Positions 13,087 through 24,231 of a stretch of 64,000 nt of DNA are shown piece after piece (position 1 is the stretch's first letter; each line of letters begins with the position of its first letter). Below the pieces are notes generated by a model. It searched no databases. It was not told the origin of the DNA and saw nothing but the letters and a program-made list of their open reading frames with translations. The translations under genes were made by a program, and so were the position numbers. The stretch spans positions 201,057,701-201,121,700 of the forward strand of contig CM045761.1 of the NCBI GenBank assembly GCA_025200525.1, read 5' to 3'. Source of the DNA: Camellia lanceoleosa (taxonomy: Eukaryota > Streptophyta > Magnoliopsida > Ericales > Theaceae).

Positions 13087-14125
13087 TGTAAGAGGAGCTA
13101 ATTTGAGCCCACTAAATTAATTAGGCCCAATAGTCCAAGGTTGGTGGGCCTGAATTTATCGCAAGTCCAAGATTGGTGTGCCCAGATTTATCGCCATCAA
13201 ACGGGTCGAATCGCTTTAAGCCTCGAAAGGTTCGGATCCACGAACTTAGAAACTTACTCAAGCCCGGACTCGAAAGGGTTCGGATCCACGAACCTAGAGA
13301 TCCGAAGCACTTGGCTTCGAACGGATTCAGACGCAATCTAGAAGCTGCTCCATTAATGAGTCTCAAAACACTTGTGGACTCGGAGCTTTCTGGGATCTAC
13401 GTACCAGAACCATGGGCGTAATGGAGTCCGAACAAAGGACTCGATCTTGAGGACGGTGAGTGGAGATAAATTCACTCTTCAGTTAAACTAGCCTATACTC
13501 GGGTCGATGTGGCATGATCTAGGAGGTCCCTGAGACTTGGCAATATTTGCAGCAGGGCATTCTCTTGAACTATCCCTGACCCTTCTGCGGTAAGGCATCC
13601 TCTAGGACTACCCTTGACCCTTTGGGATGATTGAGGATCATTAGTTAGGTGTAGCTAAGAAGAAGGGTTCGCCGAGAGGTTGATCTCCTCTTTGAGGTTT
13701 TTTTTCATCTTCGGAGAGGTCACCTCCTCGGACAAGCTGGTTAGAGAGAATATTCTCCATGTGCCTTGCATATGGGCTCCATCCTACATTATAAGGTGCC
13801 TATAAATAGCATCCACCCATAGCTTTACAAGGGATGGATTTTGGAGAGATGACTCTTAGGAAAGAACTAATTTCCCATCTCCATTATCAACCTTGAGAAT
13901 GAAAGTGGGAGATCCATGGGAGAGCCTTGCCATTATCCTCTCTAACTATTTTGCCTTATTCTTCACCCAATCTCTTATCTCCATCATCTCCTTGCTATTG
14001 TGTTCTTAGTTGAGACTATTGAAAAATCTAAGCCTCTTATCATCTTATAGAGAATTCGAATTTTTCTTCAAGGATCTTCGAAGATCTTCGAATTTTCCAA
14101 CGACGTTCTTGAACCCTCTCATATA
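13087..14125 (+). repeat. Right LTR of the 2285-14125 element
   Basis: Direct repeat of 2285-3313, starting TGTAAGAGGAGCTAATTT after the purine tract GCAAGGGGCAAA. It has a short insertion near 13909 (GAGATCCATG) relative to the left LTR. Confidence 0.85.
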
Positions 14126-14604
14126 TGTACTTTGCAAACTTATAAAATTATTAGATTGTCGTGGAATATTAGGTTGTGTACGGAAATTGTTAATCACTTT
14201 TTCTTTTTCGGGATACATTTAAATATATCATTTTTTTATCAATAATTATTTGATTATATAGATTGAAATATAACACTTTTACATCTTTTATACTAAAATA
14301 TATACATGTTATTTTATTTATGGAGAAATCTACACACTACTTGGATTAGGTTGCTAACGTTCCTCTAAGAGAGATAGGCATAATTATGTCAGACGTTATA
14401 CTTTTTCTAAACCTCACGGTGATCACTATAATTTATTCATAATTTTAAGCATTCATCTTAACTAATACTCTTTATAAATACAAAAAATTATCTAATTCAT
14501 CCATCATATATCTTATGTACTGTGTTTTTATAATTATGCAATCATGCAACTATTTTTTCTTATATTTTATACAAAATAACTATATATCTTCTTATTATAG
14601 GATA
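14126..14604. other. AT-rich spacer between two retrotransposons
   Basis: No gene or repeat recognised. This is the older DNA into which the 14610-23693 element inserted. Confidence 0.7.
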
Positions 14605-15132
14605 AATACTGTAATACCCCTGTTCCGTAATATGTTAATTGGTCCTTAATGGGATGTGATTATGTGTTTGATATGATTTTGTGTTCCATTATGTGAAAAT
14701 ATGTGGTTTTGAAGTTCTACCTGTTCACTGTAAGATTATCTGTTTGAATAATCTGCTTTGGAAATTAAATTGGGAGCCTTAACGGCCACAGAACCTGAAA
14801 TTGATTACGTCATTGTGATTGGCATAATTTTTAGAGTCTACGGTGAAATTTAATTAGAAACTGATTCGGGTCAAATTAATTAGATTAAAATGTTGACATA
14901 GTGCTCAAGTTATTTAAATAATTGGTTATATTGTTAGTGGACCTTTACATAAAAGGCCATATATATTCAAGCCCCTTTATTTTAATCACTTGGCTGATCT
15001 AACTTAAAGAAAAAGGGAAAGGGTCGGCTGAGAGAGAGAGGGAGAGCTCACAATTGAGGTTTGATCTTACAACTTGGAAATCTTGAAGATTACTCAAGAA
15101 ATTGCTATAGATTGAGAGAATTAAGCCTCCAA

Positions 15133-16056
15133 GTAAGTGAATTCATGGATTTTAGTTTGTGAATTCTGGATTCAAGTTTGATTAATAGTCAAGATCATGA
15201 ATTGGTTTGATTATAAAGAGATGGAGCTGATTTTGTTGGAATTAAAGCTTGACATATGCATGCATGTAAGAGATTGTTTTGAAATAGCATATATAAGCTT
15301 GAAATACATGATTCATGTAAAGTTTTGGGTTGATACTCGTGTTTTGATCACCATTTGTGTTATCTAAGTTGAGAATGTGGCTAATTCATCACATGCATGA
15401 ACAATTTGAGAAGATATGAGCTTAAATGCATGAGTTTGTTATGTTGGTGTTGAGTTTGACATATTTTGAGACATGCAAGTGTGTAATCCTTGAAATTGAG
15501 CTCCCTAATGTTGTAATCTTGTATTGGTAGCATGTTAACATGTGTAAATGTGTAATTTGAGCCATTGCATGCAAGTATTGTGGCTAGAAAGTCGAATTGG
15601 AGCTCAAGAACTCAATCTGGGAAAACCCAGATTTTTGATGTCCGCTCGAGCGGAGGAATAAACGCTCGAGCGGGAAAATCGTGCTCCTAGCACTTTTGCA
15701 GAGTTGGATATCCACTCGAGCGGTATATCTCACGCTCGAGGGGGGAGCTTTTGTGGACAGGCCTTCCGCTCGAGCGCTCTATTCCACGCTCGAGCTCATT
15801 TTTCATGCAACCAAGATTTTTGCGAGCCTCTTGGAGTGAAGTCAGCGCTTTGATCAGGCGGGGACCCTGTTTTGCTGAAATTTTATTTATGCATTATGTG
15901 TTCTGTTTTCCGTTCGCTTTTACTTTCAAGCACTCTTAGGCATGCATTGAGCATTGTAATTGAATTAAAGAGATAAGAATGAAACCTAAAAAGGAATATG
16001 TGAACTAAAGAATGGATTGAATTAATTGTGACCCATATGTGTTATGTGATATGTAG
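15133..16056 (+). other. Intron-like segment 1 in the LTR leader
   Basis: Starts at a strong donor (CTCCAA|GTAAGTGA) about 150 nt after the likely transcription start and ends at ATGTGATATGTAG|GGTC. The same donor and acceptor positions recur in the 3' LTR (21774-22704) and, in different sequence, in the LTRs at 54773, 58311, 60440 and 62170. No transcript evidence is available; this is inference from splice-site consensus and recurrence. Confidence 0.5.
15641..15796. repeat. Paired CTCGAG palindromes, 20-bp spacing
   Basis: Six CTCGAG cores start at 15645, 15665, 15715, 15735, 15769 and 15789, forming three pairs each exactly 20 bp apart. Most lie in the longer palindrome CGCTCGAGCG. The first member is preceded by TCC and the second by CA or AA. 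Confidence 0.9.
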
Positions 16057-16092
16057 GGTCAAACTCCAGGGCAAATCCACAAGCTGATCACT

Positions 16093-16646
16093 GTGAGTAA
16101 TATCTGACATATGTTGTTGTCTAATTGCTACTTCTATGTAAGTTTTGTAAAGTTCATTAATTTGAATGGTGGACACAGTTTGATATGAAAGGCCTATGAG
16201 CCAGTTTGATATGACAAGTTTGAAAGGCTTAAATGCTAGTTTGAAATGAAAGTTTGCAAGGTCGAAAGACCCGTTTGACACGAAAGTGTATGTGGGCCGA
16301 AGGCCGTTTGACACGAAATTGTATATGGGCTGAAGGCCGTTTGATAAATGTGGGCCGAAGGCTGATTGATAAAATGTGGGCCGGAGGCCATTTGATATAA
16401 ATGTGGGCCGAAGGCCGATTGACATAGACGATTGGGCCAAAGGCCGATGGACATGAATGAATTGGGTCCGAGGCCGTATGATTTGTTTGGAACCTCAGTT
16501 ACTTAACTTACATATGTCTATATATGTATGTAATAGTTAGAAATGAAAATTGGGCCCAAGGCCGTTTGATGTATATTGTTCCAATGTATATCCTTTATTT
16601 GATATTATTCACTGGGTTTTCGCTCACGCTCATTCATGTGTTGTAG
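16093..16646 (+). other. Intron-like segment 2 in the LTR leader
   Basis: Donor GATCACT|GTGAGTAATA, acceptor TGTGTTGTAG|GTGAGCC. A 36-nt putative exon (16057-16092) separates it from segment 1. Near its 3' end is CACTGGGTTTTCGCTCACG, a block with counterparts in the other LTR families. Confidence 0.5.
16190..16570. repeat. Hairpin repeat array (GGGCCGAAGGCC)
   Basis: About ten units of 25-45 bp built on GTGGGCCGAAGGCCGTTTGA, each containing the dyad GGCC-GAA-GGCC or a variant. Copy number differs between this LTR and the 3' LTR (about 22830-23190), showing gain or loss of units since insertion. Confidence 0.85.
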
Positions 16647-17075
16647 GTGAGCCAAGAGAGGTCCAGACCCAGCCTCAGGGAAGTCAGTTTGGAACAACTA
16701 AGGTTTTGAGGAGTCAGCCCTTGCGTCTCACGCACGAGACACGACTTCGCCTTTTTGTTATGTACTTATATTTTGTTAGGTTGGCGAAGTCTCTGAATGT
16801 GTTTGTATGTAGTTTTGTTTGGCTGACTTAGATTTGAGTGATCCTGTTTGTACAGAATTTTATGTTATTGCATTTTCTGGTGTGAGTTATTAACATATGT
16901 ATGTAATGATGTGCATATAAGCACGGCTCTATGGACAAAGTTTCAAATTGCTTCCGTTTGGCCCCCACGAACTCTGTTAAAATACGTTTGGTTTGGTTTG
17001 AGGCCGTAGGTAATCTCATAATTACTGGCCGGTTACGTCCTTAACCCATGGGAGTGGGTTCGGGTCGTAACAGAG

Positions 17076-17087
17076 TGGTATCAGAGC
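17076..17087 (+). other. Primer-binding site, initiator Met tRNA
   Basis: TGGTATCAGAGC, the classic plant primer site, 3 bp after the 5' LTR. Confidence 0.92.
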
Positions 17088-17459
17088 ACGAGTTAATAAC
17101 TCACACACTTGTCCAAAAGAGCAATAAGTGTCTAGAAAAGATCTAGGATGCATTCATGTGATAAATATGAATCTAAAGGCATCAAGAATATGCTTAAGTG
17201 TTTCGATATGAACAGTTATGTACTATAAATCTGTGAATTTCCATTTGAACATGTATGTATGCTCTCTAGTATATGCATACTTTTGAATCTTTTGTATAAA
17301 GTATAATGCAAGTTTAATCAGATAGTGAGTAATAACTCTGTGAAGTCATGTTTAACTTTAATTATTTTCTAATGATATGAAATGACAAGTTCCCTGAAAT
17401 GCTATGTTTTGTATGAAAGAAAGATTGGCCAAATTTTCCTTGAACATAATTGTGGTATC

Positions 17460-17585
17460 CTTAGCAGAGGCCCTTGCCCAGGGGACATACTACTGTGGCT
17501 TATGGTCATGAGGCCCTAACCTGGGGGAAATAATACCATGGCACAGGCCCTCGCCCGGGGGAAACAATACCGTGGCCTATGAATG
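17460..17585. repeat. Three ~50-bp repeats in the untranslated leader
   Basis: Units built on AGGCCCTCGCCCGGGGGAAA and AATACCGTGGCC occur three times. Each has dyads (GGCCC/GGGGG and CCATGG-like). A further dyad, GGTTCCATTATGGAAC, follows at 17608-17623. Confidence 0.75.
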
Positions 17586-18031
17586 AGATATGTTACCCAG
17601 TACCGAAGGTTCCATTATGGAACTTGTTATGCTTGACCAACATGATATGTTACGCTAAAGGAAATACCACATACGATTTGAATATGAGATATGAATTGTT
17701 ACACTAATGTGTACAACAAGTTTGTTTTGTTATAATGCACATACATGAACAAATGAACCATGAAAAGTTGCTTATGTGCATTCGATTCTGCCAATGGGTG
17801 TCTGTGTGAAATATGAACATGATTTGAGTATATAATTACTTAGTAAATGTTCAGCATGCGATATTTGATAAGTATGTAATTATCTGTTACGTATGTGATT
17901 AATTGCGTACGATATGTGAAATGAGAATATAACAATGTGCCTATGTGCGAATGTACCCATGTGTATCTGTATTTATTTTTGTATTGGATATCCTAGTAAT
18001 TGGCAAGGTTTAATGAGAGTTTGTGTAGAGT

Positions 18032-18480
18032 ATGGATAAGGTAAGGGCATACAGATTAGAAGGCTCTTCCACAGCCCGACTTGATAGTCTGGAAAGAGTA
18101 ATACAAGAAATGGCAGAGGTCTTAAGACAACAGCGTCAGTTACCGCTATGGCAAGAACCTTTGCCACCACCAATGTAAGAAACACCGAAGAGTTTGTTAT
18201 CAGATTTTCTGGGGCTCGTTATAGATGTGGTAAAATGGACCATACGATAAGGAACTGTCCCCGAACTGAACAAATGTGAATAAATCTTCTGCCTCAGTTG
18301 AATTCGTACCAATGGTAGGAATTGCTAATCGAGATAGAGTAATTGCACTCGTCCCAGAAAGCATTCAGAATACTGCAACCGTTATCCCAGGTATTTATAC
18401 TGTTTATAAACGAATGCCTATGTGTTGATTGGTTCTGAATTAGTACATGTGTACATTTTTGCTTGGGATATTATTTTATT
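18032..18480 (+). pseudogene. gag: gag-protease remnant of the Tekay-like element
   Basis: An N-terminal gag piece (MDKVRAYRLEGSSTARLDSL, 18032-18178) ends in a stop and joins almost directly to a zinc-knuckle remnant (RYRCGKMDHTIRNCP, near 18218-18262) in which the first of the three cysteines is Arg. The capsid region between them is missing. Further on ALVPESIQNTATVIPG and YVLIGSELVH (near 18350-18445) correspond to the gag-protease linker and the protease active-site region of Tekay-type elements, with the catalytic Asp motif unrecognisable. The N-terminal piece resembles the start of the intact gag at 56805-58094. Non-functional. Confidence 0.65.
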
Positions 18481-18610
18481 CGGATTGGCATATTCCTTCA
18501 TATCTGCTGCATGTGTATCTACATTGGTTAGACCCACCAGATCGAGACCGTATTCATTGAATGTATATGCTTCGTTTGGGAAAATTATGAAATATGTATT
18601 GGGATATTGA

Positions 18611-20520
18611 TTAACTCTCTGTATGCACCTGTACATCTAGACCTATGCTCAGGGTGATTTGTTATACTACTGTCTTCAATGACTAAACCACTGGAATTGT
18701 GACCTTGTGATTGTATAACTAAGTTGAGCACCCCAAATAATAAACTCTGCAAATTACGGATCATATATGTGGAATTGGTAGAAAATTGACTGAACTACGT
18801 GACTGATTTGGAACCCCTGCATGACGAATCCTATATATTATGTGTAACCAAAGAACTTTGTTAAATGTGCCGCGGTGTACCATGTGCTTGCATATAAGAC
18901 CTATTTGAGAATTGCTATCCTGATTACGATTTATACCTCCTGATATGAACGCCTACATATGCAACTACACCTGAACTTATGTGAACAATGCCATATTGTA
19001 CATGACTTGAAATACTTTGACATGAACAGTTGTGATAAATGACTCCAATTTGACTTTGAGAACTGATGAACTTAGGACAGTTGTGAAATTATCAACCATG
19101 TACCTAAGTAAACGAAGTGTGCCTTACAGAACTAAATACCCCATTTGAGAAAACTTTTATCTAATTCGATCCAATAAAACCTTCGTCTGATTTGACCTGA
19201 TAGAACCTTCATTAGATATAATTTGATGGAACTTTTGTTTGATTTGATTTGACAAGACCTTTGCTTGGGTTGATTTGATAAGAGTCTCTATCTGAGTTGA
19301 TTTTGTTAAGAGGGATCACTGATGGTTTATAAATAACTACCCAGACTATTCTTGGTAGAAAAACTGATAGGCCCGAAACTTGAATCCGTTTGGAATACTT
19401 GACTTATTTGAAAGACCTTTTGTGGGCTGTCAACAAATCGATTTAACCGTGAACACCGTTGAGAACCAATCTTCAACTATTGAGAGCATATGTGTTAGAA
19501 ATGAACCGAATTGTGCAAATCCCATGATTGGGTGTCTTAAGGAACAATGCTTGTATATTGCCCCATCCTTGTTTGATTGACGCTATGGGAACCGATGATG
19601 GCAGATTGATTTGGTAGACAAATGTCTTTGACTGATTATAATATGTTTTGTAAGGAAGAGTAGATGTTGCAATGTTATCAGATTTTGGGAAACCAGGTTA
19701 TAGTGAATGGTATTATATTTGTTTTGATGACATTCTTGAGGCGTCCTTTCGTGTTAGGGGACATTAAGCCTATGTAGCACCTTTGTTGAGGAATCTCTTT
19801 TGCCACCGACGGTTTTGTACGGGTGGGTTTGCCTAATCGATCTCGAGTCGGCCACCGACGGTCGTGAACGGGTGTGCTTGATTCCGAGACGATTATTCCT
19901 TTGTTTTGCCCAGAATGTCATCCTTTGGTATTGTATAGATGTTATAGACATCCAAGAAGCTTTGAAAAATCCTGACTATCCGTAAGTGTGCGAATTCAGT
20001 ACGCCTTGTGAATACCTGCCCAGTGCCATTATATTCTGTAATTGGGGCCCTGAGGATGTGTAAATTGTGCTTAACATGTGATTGACTCCTTTGATATTGC
20101 CTTATACTTTTGATGACTGTCAGATAATGTGGAAAGACTCGATAGAACAAGGAATTGAATATTGAACTGAATTGTAAACTGTAAATTGTTGAATGAATTG
20201 AGAATACGTGTATTATGTCAGAAATTGCCTGCTTCAATGTTATTGTACTTTACAATCAGTATTATGGGGATGTCTGGACTATGTGGATTGTTGTGGGTAA
20301 TTACTTCGATGTTACCTTTGTTGATTCGGGAATCAGTATCTGGATCCACCTTATATTCCTGAAGACTTTTGATTGACCTTGGATAACTGTGATGAGTCAC
20401 TGGACTAAATACCGAATCGGATTGTGAATTGTGGAATTATTGGGGAATGAATTGAGCTTTTGTGACAAGGGACAGACCGAACTCCTATGGTAAAGTTAGT
20501 TGGCAATTGAAATAAATATA
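18611..20520 (+). other. Degenerate interior where RT/RNase H should be
   Basis: No RT motif is readable in any frame. There is an imperfect ~40-bp repeat at about 19180-19315 (TTTGATTTGATAAGA-like units) and two ~50-bp copies built on GCCACCGACGGT at 19801-19890. This is probably pol sequence decayed beyond recognition, with deletions. Confidence 0.5.
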
Positions 20521-20960
20521 TTGGCGACCTACTATGAAGAAGAACATTGTTGAATTTGTGTCTAAATGTTTTCGGTGCCAACAAGTCAATGTTGAATAAC
20601 GGATATTGGCAGAACTACCTCAATCTCTCTCTATTTCGGAATGGAAATGGGATATGTGACTACGAATTTCCTTGTGGGGCTACCTCGAGCACTCAAGGTG
20701 TAAATCTCGTTTGGGTTGTCGTATGTGGAATTACTGAATTTGCTCGTTTCCTCCCGGTGACATTTTCGTATGATGCTAGTAGACTAGCCACTGTTTACAT
20801 CAATAAGGTCGCTTGTTTGTATGGGGTCCCAGTGTCTATTGTGTAGATAGAAATTCTGAAGTGTGCCTGAATTTTGATAAGCCTTCAAGAGGCAATGGGA
20901 ACTGAATTGTGATTCGGCACGCTTTGTCCAAAATTGATGTATAGTCAGAAGGAACTATTT
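20521..20960 (+). pseudogene. Integrase remnant of the Tekay-like element
   Basis: MKKNIVEFVSKCFRCQQVN near 20535-20590 matches the second half of the HHCC zinc-binding domain, although the frame breaks straight after. A second segment, GVNLVWVVVCGITEFARFLP then DASRLATVYINKVACLYGVP (20697-20846), matches the catalytic core between its first and second acidic residues. Stops and frameshifts follow. The order and spacing fit a Ty3/gypsy integrase, which would insert the cDNA into the genome, but this copy is dead. Confidence 0.8.
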
Positions 20961-21251
20961 AGACTCAGGGAGAAATGCTCCAAATGTGTACTTTAGATCT
21001 TCGGGAAATCAGAAAAATCTGTCCATTGTTGGCAGATTCTGCTTACAATAACAGCTTACGCTCTAGTTTCAATATGGCACCATACAAGCTTTGTATGGAA
21101 GAAAAGATAAGTCTTTGACTGATTGAGAACTGAGTTTTGTTTGACTTTGGGGCTAAGTAAGTGGCTATCAAAAAGGATTGGGACCGTTGAATGAAAAGTG
21201 TTCCGAAATGTGCTTGACTAAAGGTAAATTAAGTTTGGAGGACCAAACTTC

Positions 21252-21267
21252 CTAAAGGAGGGAAGAC
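21252..21267 (+). other. Polypurine tract
   Basis: CTAAAGGAGGGAAGAC immediately before the 3' LTR, the plus-strand primer in reverse transcription. Confidence 0.85.
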
Positions 21268-23693
21268 TGTAATACCCCTGTTCCGTAATACGTTAATTGG
21301 TCCTTAATGGGATGTGATTATGTGCTCCATTATGTGAAAATATGTGGTTTTGAAGTTCTACCTGTTCATCGTAAGATTATCTGTTTGAATAATCTGCTTT
21401 GGAAATTAAATTGGGAGCCTTAATGGCCACAGAACCCGAAATTGATTACGCCATTGTGATTGGCATAATTTTTAGAGTCTACGGTGAAATTTAATTAGAA
21501 ACTGATTCGGGTCAAATTAATTAGATTAAAATGTTGACATAGTGCTCAAGTTATTTAAATAATTAGTTATATTGTTAGTGGACCTTTACATAAAAGGCCA
21601 TATACATTCAAGCCCCTTTATTTTAATCACTTGGCTGATCTAACTTAAAGAAAAAGGGAAAGGGTCGGCTGAGAGAGAGAGGGAGAGCTCACAATTGAGG
21701 TTTGATCTTACAACTTGGAAATCTTGAAGATTACTCAAGAAATTGCTATAGATTGAGAGAATTAAGCCTCCAAGTAAGTGAATTCATGGATTTTAGTTTG
21801 TGAATTCTGGATTCAAGTTTGATTAATAGTCAAGATCATGAATTGGTTTGATTATAAAGAGATGGAGCTGATTTTGTTGGAATTAAAGCTTGACATATGC
21901 ATGTATGTAAGAGATTGTTTTGAAATAGCATGTATAAGCTTGAAATACATGATTCATGTAAAGTTTTGGGTTGATACTCATGTTTTGATCACCATTTGTG
22001 TTATCTAAGTTGAGAATGTGGCTAATTCATCACATGCATGAACAATTTAAGAAGATATGAGCTTAAATGCATGAGTTTGTTATGTTGGTGTTGAGTTTGA
22101 CATATTTTGAGACATGCAAGTGTGTAATCCTTGAAATTGAGCTCCCTAATGTTGTAATCTTGTATTGGTAGCATGTTAACATGTGTAAATGTGTAATTTG
22201 AGCCATTGCATGCAAGTATTGTGGCTGGAAAGTCGAATTGGAGCTCAAGAACTCAATCTGGGAAAACCCAGATTTTTGATGTCCACTCGAGCGGAGGAAT
22301 AGACGCTCGAGCGGGAAAATCGTGCTCACAGCACTTTTACAGAGTTGGATATCCGCTCGAGCGGTATATCTCACGCTCGAGCGGGGAGCTTTTGTGGACA
22401 GGCCTTCCGTTCGAGCGCACTATTCCACGCTCGAGCTCATTTTTCATGCAACCAGTACTTTTGCAGGCCTCTTGGGTCCGCTCGAGTGGGGAAGTCCACG
22501 CTCGAACGGGGACCCTGTTTTGCTGAAATTTTGTTTATGCATTATGTGTTCTGTTTTCCGTTCTCTTTCACTTTCAAGCACTCTTAGGCATGTATTGAGC
22601 ATTGTAATTGAATTAAAGAGATAAGAATGAAGCCTAAAGAGGAATATGTGAACTAAAGAATGGATTGAATTAATTGTGACCCATATGTGTTATGTGATAT
22701 GTAGGGTCAAACTCCAGGGCAAATCCACAAGCCGATCACTATGAGTAATATCTGACATATGTTGTTGTCCAATTGCTACTTCTATGTAAGTTTTGTAAAG
22801 TTCATTAATTTGAATGGTGGACACAGTTTGATATAAAAGGCCAATGAGCCAGTTTGATATGAAAGGCCTATAAGCCAGTTTGATATGACAAGTTTGAAAG
22901 GCTTAAATGCCAGTTTGAAATGAAAGTTTGCAAGGTCGAAAGACCCGTTTAACACGAAAGTGTATGTGGGCCGAAGGCCGTTTGACACGAAAGTGTATAT
23001 GGGCCGAAGGTCGTTTGATAAATGTGGACCGAAGGCCGATTGACATAGACGATTGGGCCAAAGGCCGATGGACATGAATGAATTGGGTCCGAGGCCGTAT
23101 GATTTGTTTGGAACCTCAGTTACTTAACTTACATATGTCTATATATGTATGTATTAGTTAGAAATGAAAATTGGGCCCAAGGCCGTTTGATGTATATTGT
23201 TCCAATGTATATCCTTTATTTGATATTATTCACTGGGCTTTCGCTCACGCTCATTCATGTGTTGTAGGTGAGCCAAGAGAGGTCCAGACCCAGCCTCAGG
23301 GAAGTCAGTTTGGAACAACTAAGGTTTTGAGGAGTCAGCCCTTGCGTCTCACGCACGAGACACGACTTCGCCCTTTTGTTATGTACTTATATTTTGTCAG
23401 GTTGGCGAAGTCTCTGAATGTGTTTGTATGTAGTTTTGTTTGGCTGACTTAGATTTGAGTGATCCTGTTTGTACAGAATTTTATGTTATTGCATTTTCTG
23501 GTGTGAGTTATTAACATATGTATGTAATGATGTGCATATAAGCATGGCTCTATGGACAAAGTTTCAAATTGCTTCCGTTTGGCCCCCACGAACTCTATTA
23601 AAATACGTTTGGTTTGGTTTGAGGCCGTAGGTAATCTCATGATTACTGGCCGGTTACGTCCTTAACCCATGGGGGCGGGTTCGGGTCGTGACA
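21268..23693 (+). repeat. 3' LTR of the Tekay-like element
   Basis: 2426 bp, very similar to 14610-17072. Differences include loss of an 18-bp duplicated phrase near the start, four CTCGAG pairs instead of three, a changed hairpin-unit count, and ACT|ATGAGTAA instead of ACT|GTGAGTAA at 22738-22748. Confidence 0.93.
22282..22508. repeat. Paired CTCGAG palindromes in the 3' LTR
   Basis: Cores or one-base variants start at 22286/22306, 22356/22376, 22410/22430 and 22481/22501. All four pairs are exactly 20 bp apart. The fourth pair is degraded in the 5' LTR. Confidence 0.9.
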
Positions 23694-23698
23694 AATAC

Positions 23699-24231
23699 AC
23701 AATCAAATAATAGGCCCGGCCTACCCGATAAATTCTCCGTACAATACAATTTTTTTCTTTTGTATAATAATGATGAGAGATGTGCATTTTTTAATAGACT
23801 TCACAGAAATGCTCTAGGGTCGCCATGCTTGATCTGGATTCTGGACTGGCCCTATATGGGCCCAAATGCATGATTAATAAAACAAACTATGATTATTAGT
23901 TACAAAAGGCCCCACGTCACAGCACTAATTTGTAGTAGCTTTGAGAATACAATTGTGATAGAGATCCCTACATATACATGACCTCCATAATCTCCACTCT
24001 TATTTCAACCATTCATAATGTGAGGCCTACACATATATAAGTGGACCCCACACACATATTAAGGGCCAAGATTAAATTGGGAGTCATAAAACCTCTAAAA
24101 AAAGATCCCAAACATTGTATATATATATATATATTGTGGGCCAATCAAAACTGAAAATATGTCTAACCGTTCCGGATAAACATCCCCGCAAATCCCACCA
24201 AACAATCCAAGGCCCACAGTCCCCACTCTAA
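23699..24231. other. Intergenic DNA, nothing recognised
   Basis: AT-rich with a (TA)n tract at about 24116-24135. No gene seen. Confidence 0.65.

Larger units (their letters stand above)
2285..14125 (+). mobile_element. Old Ty3/gypsy LTR retrotransposon with foreign insertions
   Basis: Two direct repeats of about 1.03 kb (2285-3313 and 13087-14125) flank an interior with a primer-binding-like site, a gag gene on the plus strand and a purine-rich stretch (GCAAGGGGCAAA) just before the right LTR. The left LTR starts TC and the right one ends TA where TG and CA are expected, and the flanking 5-mers (AGTAT and TGTAC) no longer match, so the copy is old. No reverse transcriptase or integrase is recognisable. 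Much of the interior belongs to something else: a ~4.3 kb minus-strand LTR (6140-10510) and an unassigned segment (10511-13086). The gag type and the TTTGGCAACTTC primer site fit a Tat/Athila-side gypsy element; the exact lineage is open. Confidence 0.75.
14610..17072 (+). repeat. 5' LTR of the Tekay-like element
   Basis: 2463 bp. A TATA-like CATATATATT lies near 14958. Downstream come two intron-like segments (15133-16056 and 16093-16646), CTCGAG palindromes and a hairpin repeat array, described separately. Confidence 0.93.
14605..23698 (+). mobile_element. Tekay/Del-like Ty3/gypsy retrotransposon with TSD
   Basis: The element proper is 14610-23693. LTRs start TGTAATACCCC and end CGTAACA or CGTGACA, and the 5-bp target duplication AATAC is perfect (14605-14609 and 23694-23698). 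The primer site TGGTATCAGAGC (initiator Met tRNA) sits 3 bp after the left LTR, and the purine tract CTAAAGGAGGGAAGAC precedes the right LTR. The interior is only 4.2 kb and carries remnants, in order, of gag, protease and integrase on the plus strand, so it is pol-defective. The order protease-RT-integrase and the long LTRs fit the chromoviral Tekay/Del group; no chromodomain can be seen. Confidence 0.92.

Noticed and set aside
16042..16454. Minus-strand frames with a repeating GLRPT-like phrase
   Set aside because: They read across the GGGCCGAAGGCC hairpin repeats and LTR leader; the same happens at 22782-23075.
17076..17087. Possible tRNA gene fragment
   Set aside because: Only the 12-nt primer-binding site is present; no tRNA arms around it.
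22206..22624. Plus-strand frames of 80-106 codons
   Set aside because: They translate the CTCGAG repeat region of the LTR; the peptide repeats follow the DNA repeats.
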